Positions 1 through 8,831 of a DNA stretch of 64,000 nt are shown piece by piece. A program made the translations under genes and the position numbers. The notes under the pieces were generated by a model. It saw nothing but the letters and a program-made list of their open reading frames with translations. It made no database searches and was not told where the DNA came from. Origin of the DNA: Cyanobacteria bacterium RU_5_0. GTDB lineage: Bacteria; Cyanobacteriota; Cyanobacteriia; Elainellales; Elainellaceae. Where the stretch lies: assembly GCA_012033255.1 (NCBI GenBank), contig JAAUSF010000002.1, positions 62,001-126,000 of the forward strand. The letters run 5' to 3'. Each line of letters begins with the position of its first letter. Within the stretch, counting starts at the first letter, position 1.

Positions 1-851
1 TCTCATCCGTTTCCCCATTTTTTACTGCCTTGATCCTAAAATTGGCAGGGATAATTCTGATTCTTGGCACACTCGTCGATTTTATCTTCCTGACCCTTCC
101 TCCCAATTTCCTGAACAACGAGTGGCTATCCAGTTGGATTACGGAATGCGTCGGACGGGGAACGATTCCCATGATCGGAATCGCTTTAATACTGTTTGGT
201 GTTTGGGTGGAGCGATCGATCGGCACTGATTCCGCTAGTCAAAAAATAGGACGTGGATGGCTGTTAGGATCTTTAATCCTGGCAGGTATATTGGGTTTGT
301 TGTTCTTATTATCGGCTCCAATCTATTTCAATAGCAGCCGCTTAGCGAGTGCAGCTGCATCGCGAAGAATTAATGAGGAAGCCACCCAAGCTGAGCAAGC
401 ACTCAATTCTCAATTAGAAGCACTCAATTCTCAATTAGAAGTACAGCGTGCCCAAGTCTCTGCGCTCTTATCCAGTCCAGAACAATTAGCTCAACTGCAA
501 GAACAATTGCAGAATGCTGAACTTCCGGCAGAACAGCAGCAATTCTTGCAAGAGGTGCAAAAAACACTGCAAGAAGTTCAGGCTAATCCTGGGGCGCTCG
601 ATCAAAAAATTGAGGAAGCTCGTCAAGAAGGACTAACCCAGATTCAACAAGAACAGGCACAGGTTCAACAAGAACGGGAACAGGCACAAGCAGCACTGAC
701 CGCACAAATGCGACAGTCTAGACTTCGTGTTACAACTGGGAGTTTGCTGCTGGCGGTTGGCTATCTGGCGATCGCTGGAAGCGGAACTGGCAAACCTAAA
801 TCAGGAAAGTCGAAGGCAAAAACTAAGAAGACTCGTTCTCGCAACGGCTAG
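1..851 (+). CDS. HpsJ-like membrane protein, 5' end cut by window edge
   Basis: The frame is open from the first bases, and a TTG at 30 is only the first start codon inside the window, so the true start probably lies upstream. The residues before it align with the N-terminus of the paralogue at 63127-63855. Two hydrophobic segments lie near the N-terminus, then a third; a Gln/Glu-rich coiled coil of about 110 residues follows, then a last membrane segment and a Lys-rich tail. This layout matches the cyanobacterial HpsJ-like family, named from the hormogonium polysaccharide locus of Nostoc and also found near exosortase-type systems. The role here is inferred only. A perfect 21-bp tandem duplication at 399-440 repeats one heptad (ALNSQLE) in the coiled coil. 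Confidence 0.6.
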   Translation, partial: SSVSPFFTALILKLAGIILILGTLVDFIFLTLPPNFLNNEWLSSWITECVGRGTIPMIGIALILFGVWVERSIGTDSASQKIGRGWLLGSLILAGILGLLFLLSAPIYFNSSRLASAAASRRINEEATQAEQALNSQLEALNSQLEVQRAQVSALLSSPEQLAQLQEQLQNAELPAEQQQFLQEVQKTLQEVQANPGALDQKIEEARQEGLTQIQQEQAQVQQEREQAQAALTAQMRQSRLRVTTGSLLLAVGYLAIAGSGTGKPKSGKSKAKTKKTRSRNG

Positions 852-871
852 ATAGGCAAGTTTCCTCTGTT

Positions 872-3172
872 TTACTCATCCACCTGGCTGGCGCGGCGAA
901 GCTTCAAAACATCACTCATCTTGCGAATTTGGGTGAACGTCCGCTCTAGCTGATCATGATCGCGAATATCAATGCCCAAATTAATTACAGCCGTCTGCCC
1001 TGGGAAAGTTTTAACCTGGGCACTACGAACATTGATGTTATGGTCGCTGAGGCGTGACAGAATATCTTTCAGGACACCTACCCGATCGATCACTTCAATC
1101 TGCATCTGCACAGGGTAGGTCTGAGGACGATTACTGTTTACATCAGAAGCATTCCAACTTAAAGGAATGAGCCGATCGCCTGGTACATTCTCCGTATTCT
1201 GGCAACCTTGCCGGTGAATCGAGATCCCTCGACTGCCCATTGTCACAACGCCAATGATTGGCTCTCCGGGAACTGGATTACAGCATCCTGCCAAGTTATG
1301 CAGCAATCCTTCCACACCGATAATCGGTGAACCTTTCGCTCGATTGGGAACAGGAGCAGGTGCGACGGAAGAGGAGGGAAGCAGAACTATTTCAGAATCA
1401 TTCTGAGGAACCGTCGCGATCGGTTGTTTCCCTTTAATTGCTTCTCGTAGACGATTGATCACCAAATTGAGCGTGACTTCTCCATAGCCCAACGCAGACA
1501 GCAAATCTTCAGCAGATTGATAGTTACATCGCTCTGCGACAAGCTGCATCGGTTCTGATTTAAGCAATGCTTCAAAGCCGCTCTTCCCTAACTCCTTCTC
1601 CAGCATTTCGCGACCTCGGAGGACATTTTCGTCACGGTGCGATCGCTTATACCATTGACGAATTCGATTGCGGGCACTGGGCGTAACAGTAAAATTCAGC
1701 CAATCTAGACTAGGGTGAGCATTTTTAGTAGTAATAATTTCAACAATGTCACCATTCTTCAAAGAGGTATCTAGTGTCACCATCCGTTCATTGACCTTTG
1801 CTCCTGCACAGTGATTACCGACTTCCGTATGAATCCGGTATGCAAAATCTACAGGAGTTGCCCCTTGTGCCAGCGCGATCACATCCCCGTCTGGTGTGAA
1901 GACATAGACATCATCAGCAAACAGATTGTCTTTAACGTTTTCTAAAAATTCTTGAGCATCTTTGAGATCGCTCTGCCACTCTAGCAACTGACGCAACCAG
2001 ATGAATTTCTCATCGTCGGATGTGAGTTTGGCATGGCTATTGCCCGTTTCCTTATATTTCCAGTGTGCTGCAATCCCGTATTCGGCAATGTGGTGCATCT
2101 CCAGGGTACGAATTTGAACTTCGATCGGTCGTCCCGTATTACCGATCACAATGGTATGGAGCGATTGATAGCGATTGGGTTTCGGTAGCCCAATATAGTC
2201 TTTGAAGCGACCCGGAATGGGGCGAAATTCATCATGCACTACGGCTAACGCTCGATAGCATTCATCGACCGTTTGCACAATAATCCGCACAGCGGCAATG
2301 TCATAAATTTCATGGAAGCTTTTCTGCTGTCGCTGCATCTTCTGGAAAATGCCATAGAGATGCTTAGGGCGACCACTAACGTCGTAACAGTGCGCCCCCA
2401 GTTGATTAAGCCGTTCTTGGAGGCGTTCGGCAACTCGCGTTAGACGAGCTTCGCGATCGACCCGCTTATCCGCAACGAGTTCTTGCATTTGCCGATATGC
2501 CTCTGGCTCTAGATACTTAAACGCCAGATCTTCCAGTTCCCACTTAAAGCGACCAATTCCTAAACGATTTGCCAAAGGAGCAAAGATATCCAGCGTTTCG
2601 GAGGCGATGCGGCGGCGCTTGTCGTCGGGTAGATGCTCTAACGTCCGCATATTGTGGAGACGGTCTGCCAACTTTACTACAATCACTCGAATATCCTGCG
2701 CCATTGCCAAGAACATGCGGCGAAAATTTTCCGCTTGTCGCTCAGTCTTGCTGGAAAAGTTAAACTTAGAAAGTTTGGTGACACCTTCTACGAGTCGCCG
2801 GACTTCTACCCCAAATCGGCGTTCGATTTCGTCCGCCGTTACATCTGTATCCTCAATGACATCGTGTAGGAAACCTGCGGCGATCATGACGGCACTGCCT
2901 CCAAGGTCACGGAGTAGTCCAGAGACGGCGATCGGATGGGCAATATAGGGTTCTCCAGACGCTCGGCATTGACCTCTATGGAGACAGTAAGCAAACTCAA
3001 ATGCCTGACAGACGAGAGTAGAGTCCCCTGGCGAGGAGTCTAATCCATCACAAGCTAATGGCGATTGCTGATCGATAATGCACTCAGTCAACCAATTTGG
3101 TAGAGTGACGTCGGTTGGAATGGTAGTAGAGGCTACGTTCATACTGTTAAGCCCGGAAGTCATAGGTAGCAA
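872..3172 (-). CDS. rel: Bifunctional (p)ppGpp synthetase/hydrolase, Rel/SpoT family
   Basis: This cytosolic enzyme makes and degrades the alarmone (p)ppGpp. The 766 residues show the full long-RSH layout. The hydrolase HD domain has its metal ligands in AHP (H79) and HDVIEDT (H103-D104). The synthetase domain contains RFKDYI at 322-327 and YQSLHT at 335-340. A TGS domain lies around 418-480 (VYVFTPDG) and a C-terminal ACT domain around 690-766. The RxKD form of the synthetase loop is the one known from bifunctional Rel/SpoT enzymes, whereas monofunctional RelA has ExDD, and the intact HD motif agrees. Methionines at residues 4 and 11 are alternative starts. A candidate NtcA box lies 34-47 bp upstream. 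Confidence 0.95.
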   Translation of the reverse strand: MLPMTSGLNSMNVASTTIPTDVTLPNWLTECIIDQQSPLACDGLDSSPGDSTLVCQAFEFAYCLHRGQCRASGEPYIAHPIAVSGLLRDLGGSAVMIAAGFLHDVIEDTDVTADEIERRFGVEVRRLVEGVTKLSKFNFSSKTERQAENFRRMFLAMAQDIRVIVVKLADRLHNMRTLEHLPDDKRRRIASETLDIFAPLANRLGIGRFKWELEDLAFKYLEPEAYRQMQELVADKRVDREARLTRVAERLQERLNQLGAHCYDVSGRPKHLYGIFQKMQRQQKSFHEIYDIAAVRIIVQTVDECYRALAVVHDEFRPIPGRFKDYIGLPKPNRYQSLHTIVIGNTGRPIEVQIRTLEMHHIAEYGIAAHWKYKETGNSHAKLTSDDEKFIWLRQLLEWQSDLKDAQEFLENVKDNLFADDVYVFTPDGDVIALAQGATPVDFAYRIHTEVGNHCAGAKVNERMVTLDTSLKNGDIVEIITTKNAHPSLDWLNFTVTPSARNRIRQWYKRSHRDENVLRGREMLEKELGKSGFEALLKSEPMQLVAERCNYQSAEDLLSALGYGEVTLNLVINRLREAIKGKQPIATVPQNDSEIVLLPSSSVAPAPVPNRAKGSPIIGVEGLLHNLAGCCNPVPGEPIIGVVTMGSRGISIHRQGCQNTENVPGDRLIPLSWNASDVNSNRPQTYPVQMQIEVIDRVGVLKDILSRLSDHNINVRSAQVKTFPGQTAVINLGIDIRDHDQLERTFTQIRKMSDVLKLRRASQVDE

Positions 3173-3205
3173 AGGGCTAGAGAATAAATACTTGCTGATT
3201 TTACG

Positions 3206-3219
3206 GTATTAATTTCTAC
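3206..3219 (-). promoter_or_regulatory. Candidate NtcA box upstream of rel
   Basis: The sequence reads GTA, eight bases, TAC, a perfect match to the GTAN8TAC consensus of the cyanobacterial nitrogen regulator NtcA. Read toward rel, a TATTCT hexamer follows 19 bases later, roughly where the -10 element of an NtcA-activated promoter is expected. The same match in the other direction is more than 360 bp from the PatD-like gene and has no -10 after it. A 6-base match can occur by chance, so this is suggestive only. The rest of 3173-3583 is AT-rich and shows nothing else I can name. Confidence 0.4.
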
Positions 3220-3583
3220 AGGGATAAAAAATGACCTGAAGCACTGCTTTGGCTTTCCAGAGGGAATATTACGAGTTGTAGTTCGGACTAGCCTGTAAAG
3301 ACTATTCCTGCCTTTCTACTTCATCAGTGAGATCACTAGGGGTAGAAACTGATATCTCTATATTCCCCAACTTCTGAGCGATCGCGACAATGAATGTTAT
3401 GTCGTTTAATCACTCAGCATGAAAACTTATTAAGAATTATCGACCCTCTTGGAAGACAAAGGGCTGTTTCATAAACAAAGTATTTAGATTTCTTAACACT
3501 ACTTTAACTCAAAGCGGGTCACAAGTTTTAATTTTCGTTACAAATACAAGCTATCCAGTAGAGATTGGAAGATTGAGGAAATT

Positions 3584-3943
3584 ATGGTGCTAGAGTCCCA
3601 ACAGCAAATTTACTTAACATTTCAACAGTCGCTTCAGTCCTTTCAAGCCGTTTATATGACCGATCGCACTTCAAAATTAGCGATACAGCCGGCATTTCAG
3701 ACTCTACGGCAGATTTTTCAGCAACAGATTCTCACTCTAGACCTAGACTCTCTTGATCCAATTGAGGCGGCGAAGGTGCAGTCTTACCATACAGAAATGA
3801 ACAGGCAACTGCGGTTAATGGGGATGGATACCCTGTTCATTCAGACAGCTAAACAGTCAACAATAGCCAATCAGCGATGGGAGCAAGTGAACGATCGGCT
3901 CAACACGCTGATTCAGTACTGCAATATTTTGTTAGCTGGCTAA
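3584..3943 (+). CDS. patD: PatD-like protein (heterocyst frequency control family)
   Basis: This is a 119-residue all-alpha protein without membrane segments or signal peptide. The central stretch with LDPIEAAKVQSYHTEMNRQL, followed by RLMGMD, and the C-terminus (DRLNTLIQYC) match my memory of the PatD family. In Anabaena PCC 7120, patD tunes heterocyst frequency and has been reported to be under NtcA control. Homologues also occur in cyanobacteria that make no heterocysts, so presence alone does not show heterocyst formation here. The ATG at 3584 follows a purine-rich stretch (TTGAGGAAATT) that can act as ribosome binding site. Confidence 0.7.
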   Translation: MVLESQQQIYLTFQQSLQSFQAVYMTDRTSKLAIQPAFQTLRQIFQQQILTLDLDSLDPIEAAKVQSYHTEMNRQLRLMGMDTLFIQTAKQSTIANQRWEQVNDRLNTLIQYCNILLAG

Positions 3944-4026
3944 AGTAAGGACATGATTTTCTTAAACTTTAATTATCGTACCCCTACTGGTTTAATAATG
4001 AGATGTACAAAAAAAGGAGATTGCGT

Positions 4027-4581
4027 GTGCGGTGTCCAAAGGATGGGGCATTTGAATTAGTCAGCAGCCGTCTGGATAAAGAGTTAGTAGTGGAATATTG
4101 TTCGGATTGTAAGGGAACTTGGATTCCAGCCTCCGAATATGAATCGTGGCAAAGCCGTCAGCCTCCGATCAAATTGGCAGATCTGCCAAACACGCTGGAT
4201 GTAGATTATGTGCAGTCTCCGTTTGATACTAAAGCAGCGTTATGTCCAGAGTGCAGACACTATCTTTCGCGTACCAAGGTAGGATTAAAAACGCCATTTT
4301 ATGTGGAACGGTGTCCAAATTGCGGCGGCATTTGGTGTGACTATGGTGAATGGGATGTATTACAAAAACTAGGATTGCACACAATAATTCAGCAGTTGTT
4401 CACGAGCGAATGGCAAACCCGATCGAAAGAGCGAGAACACGCTGAGCGAGAACGACAAGCAACGATCGAAAAAATGGGTGAAGATATTGCAAGTCGCCTG
4501 TTTGAGTTAGCTGATTTGTTAGAACAACATCCAAATGGCGATTTTGGAGTTGCTTATCTGATGCGCCGATTCAATCAATGA
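4027..4581 (+). CDS. Protein with two zf-TFIIB-type zinc ribbons
   Basis: Two Cys4 knuckles of the zf-TFIIB type are visible: CPKDG with CSDCKGTW, and CPECRHYL with CPNCGGIW. Each is followed by the acidic/aromatic segment usual in this family. The C-terminal third is a charged helix rich in Arg and Glu. The family is poorly characterised; metal binding is a safe guess and nucleic-acid binding is inference. I chose GTG at 4027 over the ATG at 4003 because an AAGGAGA Shine-Dalgarno lies at 4014-4020 with ideal spacing to 4027. It also gives the N-terminus MRCPKDG, and relatives characteristically begin a residue or two before the first Cys. A hairpin terminator follows. Confidence 0.75.
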   Translation: MRCPKDGAFELVSSRLDKELVVEYCSDCKGTWIPASEYESWQSRQPPIKLADLPNTLDVDYVQSPFDTKAALCPECRHYLSRTKVGLKTPFYVERCPNCGGIWCDYGEWDVLQKLGLHTIIQQLFTSEWQTRSKEREHAERERQATIEKMGEDIASRLFELADLLEQHPNGDFGVAYLMRRFNQ

Positions 4582-4599
4582 GCCTGATACCAATTCAAA

Positions 4600-4638
4600 A
4601 GGTCTAGGTAACTCGATCGCCACCTAGACCTCTCTTTC
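4600..4638 (+). terminator. Rho-independent-like terminator after the zinc-ribbon gene
   Basis: A perfect 10-bp stem (AGGTCTAGGT at 4600-4609 with ACCTAGACCT at 4622-4631) starts 18 bp after the stop codon and is followed by the pyrimidine-rich CTCTTTC. The loop contains a GATCGC piece. The stem is good but the T-run is weak. Confidence 0.55.
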
Positions 4639-4750
4639 AAAACATGCAGAACATCACGACTTTACCAACAACCTCAACCTAACTTAGAACTTGTTTAAAA
4701 AGCCAAGTTTAGAGTTGAGACAGCTTCTTACGCCAACCTAAACTATTAAA

Positions 4751-4933
4751 TTAGTCAAGGGCTTTCTTCACTTTGTCCTTCAGGTTTTCAGCAGAATGGC
4801 GCACTTCAGCCTCGGTTTGCTTTGCTTTCCCTTCAGCCCGATCTTCAGGATCACCAGTAACATTACCAGCCGCTTCCTGAGCCTTGCCTTCGACATTCTT
4901 AGCCGTTGCTTTCAATCTATCTTCAGTACTCAT
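4751..4933 (-). CDS. CsbD family stress-response protein
   Basis: This is a 60-residue, highly charged, helix-prone protein with no Cys and no hydrophobic core. The motif KNVEGKAQEAAGNVTGDPEDRAEGKAKQ is split as KNVEGKAQEAAGNVTG then DPEDRAEGKAKQ and is diagnostic of the CsbD family. CsbD was named from a sigma-B-dependent gene of Bacillus and is generally linked to osmotic or oxidative stress; the molecular role is unknown. The gene stands alone, convergent with the zinc-ribbon gene upstream. An AGGAGGAAGGA stretch on the minus strand just before the ATG is a very strong ribosome binding site. Confidence 0.9.
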   Translation of the reverse strand: MSTEDRLKATAKNVEGKAQEAAGNVTGDPEDRAEGKAKQTEAEVRHSAENLKDKVKKALD

Positions 4934-5068
4934 ATCCTTCCTCCTGTTTGTTCATTCAGTAATGAACTTACTGTAGCGAGGTTTACCACTCAAACTCATC
5001 TATCAGGAGCAAGATCAAAATCGCTTAATGACTGACTCTCAAGGTAGAAATGTGCAAATTATCAAGCG

Positions 5069-5400
5069 TTACCAGCCTTTTTCAGATTGCTCTAAAACAT
5101 AAGCTGCAACGTCGTCAATTTGAGTTGCACTCAGGCGACCTTTGAAAGATGGCATCGCTGCTTTCCCATTCAGGACTTGATTTTTGATGGCGTTCAAGGA
5201 TGCCATTTCATATTTCTCCAATGCGTCTTTCTTGAGCGTTTTCCCTGCATTAACTACGTTGCCTCCGCCCATATGACAGGCTGCACAATTCAGGCTAAAC
5301 ACTTTCGCTCCGTCAGCCAAATCAGCCGCGATCGCTCAGGCGCGGTCATCACATAAATCGCAGCGATGACTATCAGGATAATCGATAAAATTCGGTTCAC
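5069..5400 (-). CDS. petJ: Cytochrome c6, frame broken between signal peptide and mature domain
   Basis: The mature domain (5069-5335) is intact: [11 protein letters not shown], haem-binding CAACH, and the typical C-terminus [15 protein letters not shown]. Cytochrome c6 carries electrons from cytochrome b6f to photosystem I in the thylakoid lumen and so needs a signal peptide. A fitting one ([20 protein letters not shown]) starts at GTG 5400 behind AGAGGA, but in another frame. Entering the mature domain needs a one-base insertion or two-base deletion near 5334-5338, at a HIP1 octamer. In the mature frame a TGA sits just before AIAADL. The only start keeping the mature frame is TTG at 5320, giving a leaderless protein. 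Either the sequence has an error or the gene is inactivated. Confidence 0.8.
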
Positions 5401-5503
5401 GAAAAATTCCTCTCATCGGATGGCAGAACAGTCTTCATCCTCGGAAAGGTTTGGGCACTCGTCAAAAGACGACCTGTAAAAGGTTAAAAATCATTAACGC
5501 GAA

Positions 5504-6457
5504 TTATGGAAGCGATAGTTCACCAATCACTTCTAGACGCTTAAAATTCCCAAGGGTCATATAAGTTTCAGTGAGAGTTTCAGCGATCACTGGACTGATC
5601 CAGCCGATTTGTTTCAACAAATGGATTGCAACGGCATACTTGGCTCGTTTCGCCCCATCGATCGCCTTGATTGCCAAACCCAATCCTTCACCAACACGAG
5701 CAATACACTGGATTCCCTCCGATCCAGCTTTGCTCACTAACTCACCTTCCGCTAAACGCATCAGTTCCGTGTCAAACTGACCTTCCCCTGCAACCATGCC
5801 AGGGTGATGAGTCATTGCCCGCACAATCCGCTCCATGTCTAAATTATCCCCAGAAGCAAGCTGAGCATAAAGGGTTGCCATTTGTACCAGTTGCATGAAG
5901 TAGGTCGGTGCGCCACAGTCATCGTGAGCACCGATCAATTCTTCAGGCGGGATTCGTAACAATTCCGAAATCTTGCCAATAATCAGGCGTTGAACCGGAT
6001 GATTTCGCTGAGTATAGTTACTTAACGGAAAACTAAGCTGTCGGCAAACAGCTAGCATCCCCGCATGTTTCCCAGAACAGTTGTGTTCCAAAGGGCTACG
6101 TTTGCCAGGAGGAATCGGGCATTGTAACACCGACGGATCGACATCACAACGCCAGAGAATGTTAAAAACTTGTCGCGCTTGCTCAACTGCACCCTGATGA
6201 GAACTGCAAATGATGGCAAGGTCGCGATCGGTTAAGCTATATCGCTCCAACGTCCCTGTTGACGTAACCGCCAATGCTTGAAACGGCTTCAATGCCGATC
6301 GAACAAAGGTTGCTGTTTCCGCATTACCCGCTACAGACAAAGCGCGTCCTCGGTTGTCGGCAACGACAGCTTGGACTCGATGCGTCGATTCAATGATCCC
6401 CTCACGTAGCAACCGCACTTGCAGTTCTACCGTATGCGTTCGTTTTCCCCTTGTCAT
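5504..6457 (-). CDS. Asparaginase, thermolabile (ReAII/ReAV-like) family
   Basis: This enzyme is predicted to hydrolyse L-asparagine to aspartate and ammonia in the cytosol. The 317 residues show the conserved blocks of the family distinct from classical ansA/ansB enzymes: RSALKPF (S54, K57), CSSHQG (S85-H87), HNCSGKHAGM (C127, K130), HDDCGAP (D180, C181) and SKAGSEG. These Ser/Lys pairs and the two Cys correspond to the residues described as catalytic and metal-binding in Rhizobium ReAV. The gene is the last of a same-strand block with yqeK, rsfS and CGLD27, an arrangement I recall from other cyanobacteria. The product annotation is by family; substrate has not been tested here. Confidence 0.85.
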   Translation of the reverse strand: MTRGKRTHTVELQVRLLREGIIESTHRVQAVVADNRGRALSVAGNAETATFVRSALKPFQALAVTSTGTLERYSLTDRDLAIICSSHQGAVEQARQVFNILWRCDVDPSVLQCPIPPGKRSPLEHNCSGKHAGMLAVCRQLSFPLSNYTQRNHPVQRLIIGKISELLRIPPEELIGAHDDCGAPTYFMQLVQMATLYAQLASGDNLDMERIVRAMTHHPGMVAGEGQFDTELMRLAEGELVSKAGSEGIQCIARVGEGLGLAIKAIDGAKRAKYAVAIHLLKQIGWISPVIAETLTETYMTLGNFKRLEVIGELSLP

Positions 6458-6498
6458 TCTTAGGACTGTGCCATACTCCGGTATCCCTACGCAAGATC

Positions 6499-7005
6499 TT
6501 AGATTAATTCGCTGAATTGCCAGATGATACTACCGACTAAAAACAGCAGCAGGATTGCGCCAAATGTCAATTTGAGGCGTTGTAAAATAGATTGAATTTG
6601 GTAAGTGACAATTAAGCGATCGCGTTGTAAGACTTCATCAGGTTTTGTCCAAACTTGACCATCGTACCAACCCGATTCCTCATAAAAAACAATAGGTTGG
6701 GCAAGTCGATCGCGAACATAGACCCATCCCAGATACAATCGCACCAATGCTAGTGTCGGGATGATCATCGCTCCGGATGCGCCAAATAGAAAAAATTGAA
6801 TGGAATGTTTAGCAGGCGTAAAGCTAGTTGCTGCAACGGGCGCGGATATCAGCCAACTCACACCCCAAAGGATGAAAATCGGCTTCAAGTAACTCCACAA
6901 GTTTAAAGTCGCCCAACGAAAGAACCAGGATTCCCTTAGCTCCTGATACTCATTAATAGGCTGTTGTTCCGCAGGAACGGGGCAAACGGGGACAGAGAAA
7001 CTCAT
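6499..7005 (-). CDS. CGLD27 family membrane protein (DUF1230)
   Basis: The N-terminal block PVPAEQQPINEYQEL with SWFFRWAT is the hallmark of the CGLD27 (Conserved in the Green Lineage and Diatoms 27) family, found in cyanobacteria and plastids. Two hydrophobic segments lie around residues 40-60 and 70-95, and a third at the C-terminus. The plant homologue is linked to chloroplast iron or photosynthetic acclimation; the biochemical role is not known. I start at the ATG at 7005 (MSFSVPVCP), where homologues begin; a start at 7026 would add seven unconserved residues. It follows rsfS on the same strand. Confidence 0.85.
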   Translation of the reverse strand: MSFSVPVCPVPAEQQPINEYQELRESWFFRWATLNLWSYLKPIFILWGVSWLISAPVAATSFTPAKHSIQFFLFGASGAMIIPTLALVRLYLGWVYVRDRLAQPIVFYEESGWYDGQVWTKPDEVLQRDRLIVTYQIQSILQRLKLTFGAILLLFLVGSIIWQFSELI

Positions 7006-7100
7006 AGCCAAAACAGTAAAGCACACTGGACATGATCCGTTGTGCTTTTACTTTAGCGAACTTCTGGGCAGGTAGAGTAGTGGCTGGATTAGAGAGACTT

Positions 7101-7541
7101 CTAAACCGAAAATCTCGTTTGTTCTGCGTGTCCCCAGAAAGCTTCCAAGTTGTAGAAGCTTCTTTCTTTGGGTAAGAAAATATGAGCAATTACATCGCCG
7201 TAATCCATCAAGATCCAGCTACCTTCCATCTGTCCTTCCACTCGGAGCGGCAATCGTTGCCAGCCTTCCTCCACCTTCTCCTGAATCGATCGGGCGATCG
7301 CTCGCACCTGGACATTTGAAAACCCTGTGATCACTACAAAATAGTCTGCCAGGTAGGAAACATCGGAAACCCGGAGCAGAACAATATCAGCACCTTTGCG
7401 ATCGTCTGCGGCTTGGGCGATGGCTGTCGCCAATCTGTCGCTATCGTCGTCCGTTGTGGCTTGAGTGACCTGGTTGATGGCGTTAGCGGATTCCAGGGTC
7501 GGGTGAGGAATGATCCGAGTTTGGTAGGAATTTGACATCAA
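7101..7541 (-). CDS. rsfS: Ribosome silencing factor RsfS (Iojap family)
   Basis: RsfS binds ribosomal protein uL14 and blocks joining of the subunits when nutrients are scarce. The 146 residues contain the family core: DRKGADIVLLRVSDVSYLADYF, split as DRKGADIVLLRV and SDVSYLADYFVVITG, then WILMDYGDVIAHIFLP and FYNLEAFWG. An unconserved N-terminal extension of about 35 residues precedes the domain. It sits between yqeK and the CGLD27 gene on the same strand, consistent with an operon; yqeK and rsfS are neighbours in many bacteria. Confidence 0.95.
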   Translation of the reverse strand: MMSNSYQTRIIPHPTLESANAINQVTQATTDDDSDRLATAIAQAADDRKGADIVLLRVSDVSYLADYFVVITGFSNVQVRAIARSIQEKVEEGWQRLPLRVEGQMEGSWILMDYGDVIAHIFLPKERSFYNLEAFWGHAEQTRFSV

Positions 7542-7781
7542 GAATGGTTTTCTCCAAAGAACTCAACAGGTTGGTTGGAAGTCAATTAAACGGTGTTGGG
7601 ATACACCGTCCTGTCTCTTCCTGATGAAAGGGATACCGATCGCGTCGGTATCAGTCGTCGATGAGCAATCACATGCAAAAATGACTTGAACGTCAGACCA
7701 TTGCAAAAAAGCTCGATATCGCAGCGGGATAAATTCTAGTCGTAATTTGTTCATCAAAACTGTTCATCAAATTTTACGGAG

Positions 7782-8429
7782 TTACGCAGAGGGATGAGAA
7801 ATAAAGACTTTTGGGGCTTCTGAGGCGGAGTGTAAGAGCGATCGGTTTGCCTGCTCTAAAAACCAATTGCGCGTTGATAGAGCGCGAGGATGAATTAAGC
7901 GACGAGTTTCAAGTAAATATTTGAGCGTGTAATCGCACGTCATCCAAACCGCCTTGAATAGATCTTGCCGACTCACCTGACGCAGCAAATTTAATTCTGG
8001 AGTATCGCCCCGTCCAGGTTCCAATGTATCCGCCAAAAAAACAATGCAGCTTAAAGGACTCATTCCCGGTCTACCCAGCGTGTGATTGGCGATCGCCTCC
8101 AAAATTTTCGGATCATCAACCCCAAATTTCTCTCTGGCTACGATCGCACTAACATCAGCATGGAGCAAATGCGGATTAGCCTCGTCTACGGGATCAATGG
8201 CTAACCCCGCTTTTTGTGCCATATCTAACAGAATTTGGGGCCTGAAATATTTGGCTAGGTCGTGCATCAAACCCGCTTGAGCCGCATCAGCTAGATCGAT
8301 CGCATATTCGTAGGCGAGAGAAATCGCTGTCTCCTCTACTCTCAGAACGTGTTTGACGCGAGATTCAGGAACATTCTCAGCTAACCAATCGAGTACGTGT
8401 TGGCGCAATATCCCAGAAAATTTTCCCAT
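7782..8429 (-). CDS. yqeK: YqeK-type HD-domain diadenosine tetraphosphatase
   Basis: This is an HD-superfamily hydrolase of 215 residues, predicted to cleave Ap4A symmetrically to two ADP. The metal-binding HD pair is in GLMHDLAK (H56-D57). Further family blocks are HVLRVEETA, NPHLLHADVSA, IANHTLGRPGMSPLS and FLADTLEPGR. The last 25 residues are variable. It is the first gene of the same-strand block leading to rsfS. About 240 bp separate it from rsfS and contain no convincing gene. Confidence 0.92.
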   Translation of the reverse strand: MGKFSGILRQHVLDWLAENVPESRVKHVLRVEETAISLAYEYAIDLADAAQAGLMHDLAKYFRPQILLDMAQKAGLAIDPVDEANPHLLHADVSAIVAREKFGVDDPKILEAIANHTLGRPGMSPLSCIVFLADTLEPGRGDTPELNLLRQVSRQDLFKAVWMTCDYTLKYLLETRRLIHPRALSTRNWFLEQANRSLLHSASEAPKVFISHPSA

Positions 8430-8831
8430 GCAACGGAAATTAGACCTTCAATCGTTTCAGCATGAACCTCTAGAGATGACAAACCCAGGAACTGTTAAAA
8501 TCATTACTCTCAAATGACAGACAAATTTTGAAAGGCTGGACTAATTTGGTCGTGCCCTTATTCTAGATCATCTTTTCTATTGAGAGCTTTACGGTTTGAA
8601 TATGAAACGCGAGATTGGCGATCGAATTTCCAGCCTCTCCCCCAAAAACCAAAAAATCAGGGAGAGCATTCTCATCCCTGACGGAGTGGCATTTTGGCAG
8701 ACTGTCGTTTCTAAGCTAAACCACTTTCAATTTGCACATACAAATTCTCAGAGTTCTTGTGGGATGGGCATCTTGCCCATTCATTGATGCAGACTAAGTG
8801 TGGAACAGCTTACCAATCAGAACTCTGACAA
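8430..8831. other. Intergenic stretch with one copy of a dispersed repeat
   Basis: No gene is supported here. A small dyad GATGGGCATCTTGCCCATTC lies at 8763-8782; similar GTGGGATGGGC...GCCC units occur inverted at 10471-10492 and, much longer, at 41525-41606. A 63-codon open frame runs through the repeat but has no ribosome binding site of note. Confidence 0.5.

Noticed and set aside
7563-7757. 64-codon minus-strand frame between yqeK and rsfS
   Set aside because: No recognisable family, no good ribosome binding site; composition looks like spacer with a HIP1-like piece. Kept as spacer.
8596-8787. 63-codon plus-strand frame
   Set aside because: Its end is made of a dispersed hairpin repeat; no family resemblance.
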